Under the pieces are notes generated by a model. The model ran no database searches, had not been told where the DNA came from, and worked only from the letters and a program-made list of their open reading frames with translations. This document shows, one piece after another, positions 8,033-15,719 of a DNA stretch of 33,235 nt. Numbering within the stretch: position 1 is the first letter of the stretch; the number at the start of each line of letters is the position of its first letter. Both the position numbers and the translations under genes were made by a program. This DNA comes from a virus. The stretch lies in IMG/VR virus record IMGVR_UViG_3300028025_000013, positions 1-33,235 of that record. The stretch is one strand, 5' to 3'.

Positions 8033-8482
8033 ATGACAACCCTAAACAATCTGATAAAGACAATAGAGGACTTGGGAAATGCCCATCAACAAATCAAGAC
8101 AACCTTTTACGGGAACGCTTTTGATTTCTTGAGCAAGGGTACAGACAATGTCTACCCTGCTTTATTCTTTGATTTAACGGGTGCTTCTATCAATGGCAAG
8201 AGTTCTACAATCAACTTCACCTTGTTCTTCTGTGATAGGGTACTTCCTGAGCAATCAAATGAGCAAGAGGTATTGTCTGACCAGTTGCTAACTGCTCAAG
8301 ATATCATCGCACAGTTACATTATAACGATTACGATTTTGTTCTTCAAGATGCAGTAACACTTGATTTTTTTACGGAGGATACACCTGAATATCTTGCAGG
8401 AGTGAGTGCAACGATTGCTCTTGATTTACCATACTTGCAGAATAGGTGTGAAGTTCCAACAGACTACACTTATCCATCATAA
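8033..8482 (+). CDS. Putative tail terminator / completion protein
   Basis: This 149-residue protein starts with MTTLNNLIKTIEDLGNAHQQ and has a short alpha/beta layout: an N-terminal helix, beta strands around YPALFFDL and INFTLFFCDRV, a long helix with NEQEVLSDQLLTAQDIIAQL, and strands ending ATIALDLPYLQNRCEVP. This is the pattern of tail terminator proteins (lambda gpU-like) as found in Bacteroidota phages. It would cap the tail tube and join it to the head. It lies after the connector and before fibre genes. The leader aaaaaataaaaaATG sets the start. Confidence 0.6.
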   Translation: MTTLNNLIKTIEDLGNAHQQIKTTFYGNAFDFLSKGTDNVYPALFFDLTGASINGKSSTINFTLFFCDRVLPEQSNEQEVLSDQLLTAQDIIAQLHYNDYDFVLQDAVTLDFFTEDTPEYLAGVSATIALDLPYLQNRCEVPTDYTYPS

Positions 8483-8503
8483 ACCTATTTAAAGAAAAAG
8501 AAA

Positions 8504-8851
8504 ATGGCATCAGATTTCAGACCAGGTAAACTTGATATACAAATTTGGAGGAATGACACTTGGCAGCAGGTGTTTACTCTTTTGGCAGATACTACACCAA
8601 TCAACCTATCGGGTGCAACAGTTTATATTCAGGTCCGCAAAGGGTGTGCAGGTACTCTTGCACTAAGTTTAACAAACTCAAGCGGTGTAATTATCGGAGG
8701 TGTAAGTAATAATCAAATTACAGTGAACAAGTTGGTAGATATTGCCAAGGGTAATTACGTTTGGGATATGCAGGTAACTTTTACAACTGGTGTTGTAAAG
8801 ACTTACTTGGAAGGTGATTTTATTGTTTATGATGATGTAACTAAACCATAA
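8504..8851 (+). CDS. Beta-sandwich fibre adaptor-like protein (BppU N-terminal-like)
   Basis: This 115-residue protein reads as a single immunoglobulin-like beta domain: DIQIWRNDTWQQVFTL, INLSGATVYIQVRKG, then ITVNKLVDIAKGNYVWDMQV and YLEGDFIVYDDVT. The order 'strand, NLSGATVYIQVRK, ... GNYVWDMQVTF' recalls the N-terminal domain of BppU-type baseplate proteins, which anchors receptor-binding proteins. It sits directly before the large fibre gene, with three bases between stop and next start. It probably links fibre and tail, but this is inferred from fold-like pattern and position. Confidence 0.5.
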   Translation: MASDFRPGKLDIQIWRNDTWQQVFTLLADTTPINLSGATVYIQVRKGCAGTLALSLTNSSGVIIGGVSNNQITVNKLVDIAKGNYVWDMQVTFTTGVVKTYLEGDFIVYDDVTKP

Positions 8852-8854
8852 GAG

Positions 8855-11620
8855 ATGAGTATTGATGTAAATGTTCAGAATGATTTAGTCATTGTTACTG
8901 AAAGCAGTGAAGACATAACGGTAAACGTAAGCAATGCAGCAGGTCCTGCGGGAGTGGGTGTTCCTGTTGGTGGAACTACGGGTCAGGTATTAAAGAAGTT
9001 TACCAATACTAATTACGATACATATTGGGCAGCAGATGCATCGGGTTTAACCTCGGTTGGACTTTCTATGCCTTCAGCATTTGCAGTCAGCAATTCGCCT
9101 CTAACAAGCAATGGAACGATAGCGGTAACAGGTGCAGGAACTGCCTCACAATATGTCAGAGGTGATGGTTCACTTGCTACATTACCAAGTAATTCAAGTG
9201 GAGGAAGTTCGGTAGCGTATTACCTTAATGGTAGTGTTGCTGCAAGTGTTGGTACTTATTATCAAATGAGCAAGACTGCAGTTATTGGAACTGGAACTGA
9301 TTTTTCAAAAGCAGGAAATGGTTTAATTTCTCAATTCTTAACAGATGTAGCAGACCCAAATAGATTAGAAATTCCTGCTGGTGCTTGGAATTTTGAGATG
9401 TATTTTAGTGCATCATCTTCGGGGGGAACTCCTGCATTCTATGTTGAATTATTAAAATATAATGGCACAACTTTTACATCGATTGCATCATCGTCAGCAG
9501 TTCCTGAAGCAATTACAAGTGGGACTATCATTGACTTGTATTTGACTTCATTAGCAATTCCTCAGACAACTTTATTATCTACTGATAGATTAGCAATAAG
9601 AGTTTACATTGTCAATAGTACGGGTGGTAGGACTATTACAATGCACACCGAAAATTCACATTTATGTGAGATAATTACAAACTTCGCAGGTGGAGTAAGT
9701 GCTTTAAATGGTTTGACTGCAAATACTCAATACTTCGCAACGGGTACAAGTGGTACTGACTTTGCGATTAGTTCAGCAACCGACACACATACATTCAATC
9801 TCCCAACTGCAAGTGCAACCAATAGAGGTGCATTGAGTTCTGCTGATTGGTCAACGTTTAGCGGTAAGGTTGGCGGTAGCGGTACATCTGGACAGGTTGC
9901 GTATTGGGATGGAACGAGTTCGCAGACGGGTTCAAATAATTTGTTTTGGGATGCTGCGAATGCAAGGTTGGGGATTGGGACTAATACGCCATCAGTTGAT
10001 TTACATTTAAAAAAAGCAGGTACAGTTACTTCAACTATAGAAACCACAACTTCAACAGGAAGAACTATAACTCAAATTGCTTCATCTATAAGTAATTATT
10101 TAGATTGGAGGTCGCATGGTGCTTCATTTACAAGCGAAACTTGGTTTGGTCAAAATAGTGCAAGTCTTTTAACTTGTTCTTCAAATGGTGGAAAATTTGT
10201 AATAGGTACTTATGATAGTCGCGATTTTATACTTGGTACTGCAAATACTGAACGTGCGAGATTTTTTGCAACGGGCAATTTTATTGTAGGCGGAACCACC
10301 GATGGCGGTCAGCGTTTGCAGGTAATTGGTGATGCGTTTATTAAGGGGAGTGGAGCAACGAGTGCGACAACAGGGTTAACAGTTCAAAATAGTTCAAGCA
10401 CAAATTTATTCAGATTAAGAAACGATGGTGTTGCAATTTTAGGAAGTGGTGGTGCATTATATTTAGCAGCAGCAAATGATTTCTTGTTTTTAGAATCTAC
10501 TACTGGTAGCGGTTCAAAAAATAACTTTGTTTCATATTTACAAACAAGTCATACAAGCGGTACTAACAATGGAATTTTAAGCAATGGTCAGTATACTATT
10601 TCATCGGGTTCGGGAGTATGGAATTTAATTAATATAGCACCTGGAATTAATCAGACAGGTACTGCTACGGGGATTACTCGTGGTCTATATGTCAATCCAA
10701 CCTTAACCGCTGCTGCTGATTGGCGGTCAATAGAATGGTCAAACAATAGCGGTTGGGGATTGTATGGGGCAGGGACTGCGAATAATTATTTGGGGGGTAA
10801 TTTGGGCATAGGTAGTGCAAGTTTATCAAATGCAAACTTGGCAATAGAAAAAAACATAAGCGGTTCAACTTCTGCTTATGGTGTTCTTCTTAATTCTGTT
10901 ATTCAATCTGGTGTAACTGCGAATGCTTATGGATTCCGTTCATTATTAACTACACAGGCAGCATCATTTACATTAAGCAATATATATCATTTTGTTGCAT
11001 CACAAACTACACAAGGAGCAGGTTCAATTGTATTGAACCAAATTGGTTTTGAGTGTGGTGATATGAATAATGCTTATACCAACATTGCATATCGTGGGCA
11101 AATAAGTCAAGGTACTTTGCAATGGAATCTCTACATGAATGGTACTGCAAGTAACTACCTTGCAGGGCAATTATTGATAGGAACAACCACAAAGGGAACC
11201 TTTGCTCTTGATGTCAACGGAACGGCAAGGGTGAGTGGGAATACAACAATTAGTTTGAATCAGAATGCTGAAACAAGTTTAACAATTGCAAATACAAATT
11301 CGGGTTCATCATCCGTTAGTGTAATGTATATTAATTCTGATGCAGCAGCTGGTAGTTTTCAATTCGGAAAATATAGCACAAATAGAGCAGTATATAAAAT
11401 TTTTAATCCAAAGGATGCTTTTATTTATAATGGTACAGCCGGAGACATTTCTATATTGAATGAAGTTGGTGCAATTAAATTCGCAGCAGGTGGTTCATCA
11501 ACGGCGCACATGACTATCAAATCAAATGGTAGGATTAATATGTCATCATTGCCAACATCATCAGCAGGATTAAGTACCGGTGATTTGTGGAATAATTTAG
11601 GAATATTATCAATAGCATAA
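8855..11620 (+). CDS. Tail fibre / receptor-binding protein
   Basis: This 921-residue protein is Ser/Thr/Gly/Asn-rich with very low Lys and Arg content. After a short N-terminal attachment part (residues 1-40, with AAGPAGVGVPVGGTTGQVL) it has segments of the type SGQVAYWDG, LFWDAANARLGIGT, NNYLGGNLGIGS and ASNYLAGQLLIGTT. These are repeats that recur in fibre proteins of Bacteroidota phages. It ends SSAGLSTGDLWNN and a short hydrophobic tail, also typical. No intramolecular chaperone peptidase (S74-type) motif was seen. It probably forms a trimeric fibre that recognises a surface receptor. Segments between the conserved repeats look more AT-rich, which suggests modular exchange. Confidence 0.75.
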   Translation: MSIDVNVQNDLVIVTESSEDITVNVSNAAGPAGVGVPVGGTTGQVLKKFTNTNYDTYWAADASGLTSVGLSMPSAFAVSNSPLTSNGTIAVTGAGTASQYVRGDGSLATLPSNSSGGSSVAYYLNGSVAASVGTYYQMSKTAVIGTGTDFSKAGNGLISQFLTDVADPNRLEIPAGAWNFEMYFSASSSGGTPAFYVELLKYNGTTFTSIASSSAVPEAITSGTIIDLYLTSLAIPQTTLLSTDRLAIRVYIVNSTGGRTITMHTENSHLCEIITNFAGGVSALNGLTANTQYFATGTSGTDFAISSATDTHTFNLPTASATNRGALSSADWSTFSGKVGGSGTSGQVAYWDGTSSQTGSNNLFWDAANARLGIGTNTPSVDLHLKKAGTVTSTIETTTSTGRTITQIASSISNYLDWRSHGASFTSETWFGQNSASLLTCSSNGGKFVIGTYDSRDFILGTANTERARFFATGNFIVGGTTDGGQRLQVIGDAFIKGSGATSATTGLTVQNSSSTNLFRLRNDGVAILGSGGALYLAAANDFLFLESTTGSGSKNNFVSYLQTSHTSGTNNGILSNGQYTISSGSGVWNLINIAPGINQTGTATGITRGLYVNPTLTAAADWRSIEWSNNSGWGLYGAGTANNYLGGNLGIGSASLSNANLAIEKNISGSTSAYGVLLNSVIQSGVTANAYGFRSLLTTQAASFTLSNIYHFVASQTTQGAGSIVLNQIGFECGDMNNAYTNIAYRGQISQGTLQWNLYMNGTASNYLAGQLLIGTTTKGTFALDVNGTARVSGNTTISLNQNAETSLTIANTNSGSSSVSVMYINSDAAAGSFQFGKYSTNRAVYKIFNPKDAFIYNGTAGDISILNEVGAIKFAAGGSSTAHMTIKSNGRINMSSLPTSSAGLSTGDLWNNLGILSIA

Positions 11621-11638
11621 ATTTAAAATAAAATAAAA

Positions 11639-11938
11639 ATGGCAAAACAAATCTCACCTATCAATGTATGGGTAAATGGCGAAAGCAAACAAGCGGAGTA
11701 TTTTCAAGTTACTTGCATTAATGACAACTACGAAAATTCAGCAACGAATTATTGGCAGTTGTTCACCAAGAACGTAGATGTTGAAGGTGTTGAATCAATG
11801 GGTGAGCAAGTTGCTCAAGGCAATCTCACGATTCAGGGGGAGCAATACGTTGAGTGGGGAGATGTCCCTGCAATGAGTATAAATGCTTGGATTTATAATT
11901 GGTCTGCTGAACAACTTAATTTAGTAATTTTACCTTAA
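11639..11938 (+). CDS. Small protein following fibre gene, function unknown
   Basis: This 99-residue protein begins MAKQISPINVWVNGESKQAE and contains EQYVEWGDVPAMSINAWIYN. It appears to be beta-rich and soluble. I have seen similar small proteins directly after fibre genes in Bacteroidota phages, which suggests a fibre-associated or fibre-tip subunit, but no function is known to me. The leader aaaataaaataaaaATG marks its start. Confidence 0.6.
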   Translation: MAKQISPINVWVNGESKQAEYFQVTCINDNYENSATNYWQLFTKNVDVEGVESMGEQVAQGNLTIQGEQYVEWGDVPAMSINAWIYNWSAEQLNLVILP

Positions 11939-11948
11939 ATTTTATACT

Positions 11949-12080
11949 ATGACACTTGTAGAAATGAAGGCTGCTGCCTATGACCTGCTCGCTAACTTAG
12001 AGTACATTCAAAAGCAACTCCAAGAAATCAACCAAAAGATTGCAGAAGAACTCCAAAAAGAGAAAAACGAAAATGGATAA
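11949..12080 (+). CDS. 43-residue coiled-coil protein
   Basis: ATG at 11949 opens a 43-codon frame reading MTLVEMKAAAYDLLANLEYI and then a heptad-like Gln/Glu/Lys helix (QKQLQEINQKIAEELQKEK). It lies 10 bases after the previous stop and overlaps the next gene (12073) by eight bases, the tight packing seen elsewhere. It is probably a single amphipathic helix that oligomerises. Its place before the lysis genes suggests a link with tail or lysis proteins, but function is unknown. Confidence 0.65.
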   Translation: MTLVEMKAAAYDLLANLEYIQKQLQEINQKIAEELQKEKNENG

Positions 12081-12348
12081 AAAGATTAGTGCATTACCGA
12101 TTTCATTTGAGCAGTTCAGTAAAGACCCCGTTAAAGGTTTTCTGTTCATTACATTAATCGCAATTGGTTACTTATATGTAGACCAAAAGTTAATGTATAC
12201 CGAGCAAATTGAGAGTCAAGGTTCAAAGATAGAGAAGTTAGAAGCAAAGATAGACGCACTTGGGGTTCAACTCAAGAGGTCTGATTCATTGCTTTCTGCC
12301 ACAACATCTAAAATCTTAGTCCTTCAAGAACTCGGAAAAATCAAATGA
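12073..12348 (+). CDS. Membrane-anchored coiled-coil protein, inner-membrane spanin candidate
   Basis: This 91-residue protein has a soluble N-terminus of about 20 residues, one transmembrane segment at about 22-36 (GFLFITLIAIGYLYV), and then a predicted coiled coil at about 44-85 (SQGSKIEKLEAKIDALGVQL). That is the layout of an inner-membrane spanin or of a phage membrane adaptor. It starts the lysis cassette and overlaps the lipoprotein gene by four bases. The ATG at 12073 is chosen over a non-ATG upstream start because the 43-residue gene occupies that region. Confidence 0.6.
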   Translation: MDKKISALPISFEQFSKDPVKGFLFITLIAIGYLYVDQKLMYTEQIESQGSKIEKLEAKIDALGVQLKRSDSLLSATTSKILVLQELGKIK

Positions 12349-12698
12349 AACGATTAATTGTAATACTATTTTTTTCATCATGTGCAACACCTATCAAGGA
12401 GGATAAAGTTCTTCTTGATGGTGTTGACACTATCCTAATGCAATCAAAGGAACATATAGACACAGTTGTGAAGTTCCTACCTAAAGTTGACAAGCATATT
12501 GAGAAAGCAGAGAAGGAAGTGTTGACCAATGTGCAAAGCATCAAGATGCAAAATGCTAAACTCAAAGAGGATGCTAAAATAGTCAAGACAATTACAATTA
12601 GAGATACCATCATCATCAAGGAAAAGACTAACTTTTGGGGTAGGAAAAGAACCTCTACTGATTCAATATCAACAATAGATTCAACTGAACAACAATGA
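12345..12698 (+). CDS. Lipoprotein with coiled coil, outer-membrane spanin candidate
   Basis: This 117-residue protein has a short signal (MKRLIVILFFSSC) with Cys13 as the probable lipidation site. The lipobox FSSC is not canonical but lipobox rules are looser in Bacteroidota. A charged helical region follows (about 40-85, SIKMQNAKLKEDAKIVK), then DTIIIKEKTNFWGRKR and a Ser/Thr/Asp tail. Together with the preceding membrane protein it resembles a two-component spanin pair, which would fuse the two membranes in the last step of lysis. It overlaps both neighbours by four bases. Confidence 0.55.
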   Translation: MKRLIVILFFSSCATPIKEDKVLLDGVDTILMQSKEHIDTVVKFLPKVDKHIEKAEKEVLTNVQSIKMQNAKLKEDAKIVKTITIRDTIIIKEKTNFWGRKRTSTDSISTIDSTEQQ

Positions 12699-12913
12699 AA
12701 CAATTCTTTTGTGAAGAAAACGGCAGACTATCAATGAAAAGGTTATGCGGATTTATTTGCGTAATCATTATTTGCGTAACGATGTATCATAATTCTTTCC
12801 ATGAAACTGAACCAAGTGAGGCACTTGTTTACTCTGTGTCTGCTCTTGCGTTTGGTTGTTTGGGTTTAACTTCAGCAGAGAAAATATTTAAGAAAGATGA
12901 AAATAAAGATTGA
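12695..12913 (+). CDS. Putative holin
   Basis: This 72-residue protein has two hydrophobic segments, near 16-32 (KRLCGFICVIIICVTMY) and near 43-62 (LVYSVSALAFGCLGLTSAEK), and a charged C-terminus (KIFKKDENKD). This is the size and topology of a class II holin and matches the style of holins in Bacteroidota phages. The lysozyme lacks a signal peptide, so a holin is needed to release it. The gene lies between the lipoprotein and the one-piece spanin candidate. Confidence 0.65.
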   Translation: MKQFFCEENGRLSMKRLCGFICVIIICVTMYHNSFHETEPSEALVYSVSALAFGCLGLTSAEKIFKKDENKD

Positions 12914-13388
12914 CCCACTTAATATCTTGCTAATCGCATTGATATTGGTATTTGCTATTTTTTGGTTGCTATCATGTAATCCTGTAAAGCAGGTTTTGCG
13001 TGACCAAGAGAAACTTGAGGAAGTTGCAAAGGTTGTAGTAAAGGGGGGATGGTGTGCGAATGATACTACATTTATCACCAAGTCTGATACCTTGGTTGAG
13101 GTAGATACCTTGGTGAGGATTGATACCCTTACTGATACCTATATACTAAACGATACTGTTTATTTTACCAAGTGGAAAACAAGGGACATCACCAAGTCTA
13201 TCACCATTCACGATACAATCAAGTCCTTCATTGTAGATAATGCTCGTGTGAGGTTATTACAGGCAGATTCAGCACGTTTAACAACTGAGGTAGGTGAATG
13301 GAAAGCAAAAGCAAAACAAAGGCAATTATGGTTGTTTTTTATAATTGCAATCATAGCAGTAGGATTATACATTAAATCTAAAATATGA
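12897..13388 (+). CDS. Unimolecular spanin-like protein (N-terminal lipobox plus C-terminal membrane segment)
   Basis: This 163-residue protein has a hydrophobic signal at residues 8-26 ending in the lipobox LLSC with Cys27. A polar periplasmic part follows, including three hexapeptide repeats DTLVEV, DTLVRI and DTLTDT (18-bp repeats in the DNA near 13086-13139). A C-terminal transmembrane segment sits at about 144-159 (WLFFIIAIIAVGLYIK). A lipid anchor at one end and a membrane helix at the other is the architecture of one-piece spanins such as T1 gp11. It overlaps the holin by 17 bases and the lysozyme by four. If the lipobox is not used, the protein is simply bitopic. Confidence 0.55.
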   Translation: MKIKIDPLNILLIALILVFAIFWLLSCNPVKQVLRDQEKLEEVAKVVVKGGWCANDTTFITKSDTLVEVDTLVRIDTLTDTYILNDTVYFTKWKTRDITKSITIHDTIKSFIVDNARVRLLQADSARLTTEVGEWKAKAKQRQLWLFFIIAIIAVGLYIKSKI

Positions 13389-13828
13389 AACTGAACAAAG
13401 AAGGTGCAGACCTGATTAAAGCATTTGAAGGATGTAAATTGAAAGCATACCAATGCTCTGCAATGAAGTGGACCATCGGTTACGGCAATACCTTCTATGA
13501 GGATGGTAAACCAGTAATGACGGGTCACGTTATCACCCAAGAGAAAGCAGAGCAACTCTTTGAACTCATTGCAAGTGACTTTGCAGGTAAGGTTGCAAAA
13601 TTAGTGCCAACGCATATAACTTCTAATCAATTCGGTGCATTAGTTTCGTTTGCATATAATTGTGGAATAGCAAATCTTCAGAAGTCAACATTGCTAAAAA
13701 AGGTTATTGCTAATCACAATGATGCAACCATAAAGGATGAGTTCCTAAAGTGGAACAAGGCAGGTGGCAAGGTTCTTGCAGGACTTACAAGAAGAAGGAT
13801 AGCGGAATCTAATCTTTATTTCAAATGA
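13385..13828 (+). CDS. Endolysin, GH24 lysozyme (T4/lambdoid type)
   Basis: This 147-residue muramidase cleaves peptidoglycan glycan strands. The N-terminal catalytic motif is clear: Glu15 in FEGCKLKAYQ, then Thr30 in WTIGYGNT. The residue nine after Glu15, Asp20 in T4 lysozyme, is Cys24 here. The pattern E-8x-C-5x-T is a known variant in this family. The rest (NQFGALVSFAYNCGI, LAGLTRRRIAESNLY) fits GH24. No signal peptide or SAR segment is present, so export depends on the holin. It overlaps the upstream spanin candidate and the downstream phosphoesterase by four bases each. Confidence 0.9.
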   Translation: MKLNKEGADLIKAFEGCKLKAYQCSAMKWTIGYGNTFYEDGKPVMTGHVITQEKAEQLFELIASDFAGKVAKLVPTHITSNQFGALVSFAYNCGIANLQKSTLLKKVIANHNDATIKDEFLKWNKAGGKVLAGLTRRRIAESNLYFK

Positions 13829-14793
13829 CAAAAGTACAAACCTGCGTTCAGTATCGTGAGAAGTATGGATGGGATATGCCGACCTTAAAACTTGCAAGGA
13901 TTATTTATCAAGATAATCCTTTGTTGTTTAATTCACTTGATACTGCAAGGACTGCTTTAAGAAGCATTGAGGGTAAAAGTGGTGCAAGAACAAGAATAAG
14001 AAAAGATATTGAAGAAAGACCAAGGAATCCCTACAATCTTCCTCAATCAGATGAGGCAATTTACCAACCTTATGACCTAAAAGCGAAGCGTTTGTTGGTT
14101 CTTTCCGACATCCACATACCTTACCACAATATAGAGGCATTGACTTGCACGTTTGATTTTGCAAAAACAGAAAAGCCTGACGCAATATTACTTAACGGAG
14201 ATACTCTTGATTTTTTCGGTTTATCAAAGTTTATAAAAGACCCAAAGAAAAGAAGTGTAGCACATGAACTCCAAGCATTCAAAGATTTAATGGAGGTTTT
14301 GCATAAGACATTTAATGCTAAAGTTTATTACAAGATGGGAAACCATTGTGAGAGATATGAGCATTTCCTATGGATGAAAGCACATGAACTTGTAGGAATT
14401 GAAGAATTTGATTTTAGCAATATATTAAAAGCAAGGTCTGAAGGTATTGAAATAATTAAAGATAAAAGGGTAATTAAGGCAGGAGATTTAAGCATTATTC
14501 ATGGGCATGAATTTGGTAGTAGTATCTTTTCTCCTGTGAATGTGGCAAGGGGTTTATATATGCGTGGTAAAGTTTCTGCAATGCAAGGACATTCCCATGC
14601 GACCTCCGAGCATACTGAGATTGATATGGATGGTAAAATAGTAACAACTTGGTCCGTTGGTTGTTTATGTGAACTCAATCCACAATACAGACCACTTGCA
14701 AATAAATATAATCACGGTTTTGCCATTGTTGATATTGATGGTCAAGATTATCAAGTTAGAAACAAAAGAATACATAAGGGGAAGATTCTTTAA
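13825..14793 (+). CDS. Calcineurin-like metallophosphoesterase
   Basis: This 322-residue protein carries all five metallophosphoesterase motifs: Asp95 and His97 in LSDIHIPYH, Asp126 in LNGDTLDFF, Asn173-His174 in MGNHCERY, His226-x-His228 in IIHGHEFG, and His256-x-His258 in QGHSHAT. It therefore probably binds two metal ions and hydrolyses a phosphoester, perhaps in nucleic acid or nucleotides. The N-terminal 85 residues are outside the catalytic core and contain a region that may contact DNA (KSGARTRIRKDIEERPRN). It directly follows the lysozyme gene although it is unlikely to act in lysis. The substrate is unknown. Confidence 0.85.
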   Translation: MTKVQTCVQYREKYGWDMPTLKLARIIYQDNPLLFNSLDTARTALRSIEGKSGARTRIRKDIEERPRNPYNLPQSDEAIYQPYDLKAKRLLVLSDIHIPYHNIEALTCTFDFAKTEKPDAILLNGDTLDFFGLSKFIKDPKKRSVAHELQAFKDLMEVLHKTFNAKVYYKMGNHCERYEHFLWMKAHELVGIEEFDFSNILKARSEGIEIIKDKRVIKAGDLSIIHGHEFGSSIFSPVNVARGLYMRGKVSAMQGHSHATSEHTEIDMDGKIVTTWSVGCLCELNPQYRPLANKYNHGFAIVDIDGQDYQVRNKRIHKGKIL

Positions 14794-14808
14794 TCATGTT
14801 AAACATGA
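14794..14808. promoter_or_regulatory. 15-bp palindrome, possible operator
   Basis: TCATGTT-A-AACATGA is a perfect inverted repeat with seven-base arms and a single central base. The loop is too short for a good RNA hairpin, so it is better read as a protein-binding site. It begins immediately after the phosphoesterase stop and ends six bases before the -7-like box at 14815, where the -33 element would be expected. Confidence 0.4.
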
Positions 14809-14814
14809 ATATAG

Positions 14815-14822
14815 TATATTTG
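14815..14822 (+). promoter_or_regulatory. -7-like promoter box upstream of HNH gene
   Basis: TATATTTG matches the Bacteroidota -7 consensus TAnnTTTG. No TTG lies 19-21 bases upstream; the palindrome at 14794-14808 occupies that place. Start of the HNH gene is 15 bases downstream, so the leader would be very short. It may be weak or need an activator. Confidence 0.35.
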
Positions 14823-14836
14823 CATAAATATATTAT

Positions 14837-15313
14837 ATGAAAAAATGTAACGTATGTAATCAAGTAAAAGACTTGTTAGAATTTGTTAAGCATAAAGAAT
14901 GCAAGGATGGTCACACGAATTGTTGCAAAAAGTGTAAATTGGAATTGCAGAAAATTAGCAGACAAAAAAATAATAATAAGTATACTAAGATTTATGAAAA
15001 GACTGTTACTGGATTTCTTATGAGAACATATAGAAATATGCAAAGCAGGATAAATGGTATACAATATAAAAAGCATCATTTGTATGCAGGTAAAAGTATT
15101 TTAAGCAAAGATGATTTCTACAATTGGGCAGTGTTAAATAATGAGTTTAAAAAATTATTTGAGGTATGGGAAAAGAATAATTATCAAAATAGATTGACTC
15201 CATCTGTAGACAGATTAGATGAAAAACACGGTTATAGTATTGATAATATGCAATGGATAACACATTCAGAAAATAGCAGAAAGGGTGCTTTGAGTAGGTT
15301 TAAAAAAGTTTAA
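14837..15313 (+). CDS. HNH-type endonuclease-like protein with N-terminal zinc finger
   Basis: This 158-residue protein has Cys4-x2-Cys7 and Cys30-x2-Cys33 at the N-terminus, a treble-clef-like zinc finger with LEF in the middle. A Lys/Asn-rich linker follows. The C-terminus holds SVDRLDEKHGYSIDNMQWIT, a pattern (D-R-x-D...GY...N-x2-W) common in HNH-related phage endonucleases and homing-type proteins. The gene looks more AT- and Asn/Lys-rich than its neighbours and has its own promoter-like box, which fits a mobile insertion. Cleavage activity is inferred, since the first His of an HNH motif is not obvious. Confidence 0.6.
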   Translation: MKKCNVCNQVKDLLEFVKHKECKDGHTNCCKKCKLELQKISRQKNNNKYTKIYEKTVTGFLMRTYRNMQSRINGIQYKKHHLYAGKSILSKDDFYNWAVLNNEFKKLFEVWEKNNYQNRLTPSVDRLDEKHGYSIDNMQWITHSENSRKGALSRFKKV

Positions 15314-15315
15314 CT

Positions 15316-15555
15316 ATGGAAGAGGACCTCATTTTAGGTGAAGGCGAAGAGGTTGAGGAAATCATTGAAGAAGTAGGTTATACCTATCCTGAGTACATAA
15401 CTTGCTCGGTTGAGGTCCTGACAATGTTGGAAACCGCTAATCCTATGACCCGTGAAGAGGTAGAAAAGGTGCAGGAAATTAAACAACTTTGTTTAGAAAT
15501 GCTTGAATTTTCTGTAAAATCCATGCACGGAATGCTATTTACCAATGACATTTGA
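15316..15555 (+). CDS. Acidic small protein, function unknown
   Basis: This 79-residue protein is very acidic at its N-terminus (EEDLILGEGEEVEEIIEEVG) and then helical (ANPMTREEVEKVQEIKQLCL). It starts two bases after the HNH stop and is followed by the strong terminator at 15587. Small acidic phage proteins sometimes mimic DNA or bind host regulators, but nothing specific is recognisable here. It could also be a structural accessory as the last gene of the late unit. Confidence 0.55.
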   Translation: MEEDLILGEGEEVEEIIEEVGYTYPEYITCSVEVLTMLETANPMTREEVEKVQEIKQLCLEMLEFSVKSMHGMLFTNDI

Positions 15556-15586
15556 CTGTGCATTGTGTTTATTTTAATGTGATTCT

Positions 15587-15617
15587 CCCCTGATATATCA
15601 ATATCGGGGGTTTTTTT
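15587..15617 (+). terminator. Strong intrinsic terminator
   Basis: CCCCTGATAT (15587-15596) pairs with ATATCGGGGG (15601-15610), a 10-bp stem with one T-G pair and an ATCA loop. Seven T follow directly. It is the best terminator in the window and closes the late/lysis transcription unit. The region 15556-15719 has no gene; besides this terminator and the promoter at 15662 I see only AT-rich sequence. Confidence 0.85.
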
Positions 15618-15661
15618 ATGGGTAATCGCAAAGAAATATTTTAAAAAAGATTAAAAAAGTG

Positions 15662-15691
15662 TTGTTTATATGAAATAAAGAGTTAGATTTG
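15662..15691 (+). promoter_or_regulatory. Bacteroidota-type promoter for early genes
   Basis: TTG at 15662-15664, a 19-base spacer, then TAGATTTG at 15684-15691 match the Bacteroidota housekeeping consensus (TTTG, 19-21 bases, TAnnTTTG). It lies 45 bases after the strong terminator and 28 bases before the next ATG. Transcription would start near 15698. It probably drives the small early genes from 15720 onward. Confidence 0.7.
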
Positions 15692-15719
15692 CTAAACAAT
15701 CACACTTAAAAAATACAAA

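Noticed and set aside
8855-11620. Diversity-generating retroelement acting on the fibre
   Set aside because: No reverse transcriptase gene and no template-like repeat were seen anywhere in the window.
13086-13139. Short tandem DNA repeat as a regulatory element
   Set aside because: The 18-bp period equals six codons and yields DTLVEV-type peptide repeats in the spanin candidate, so protein-level repetition explains it.
15556-15719. tRNA or CRISPR array in the gene-free region
   Set aside because: Only a terminator and a promoter can be recognised; no cloverleaf or spaced repeats were found.
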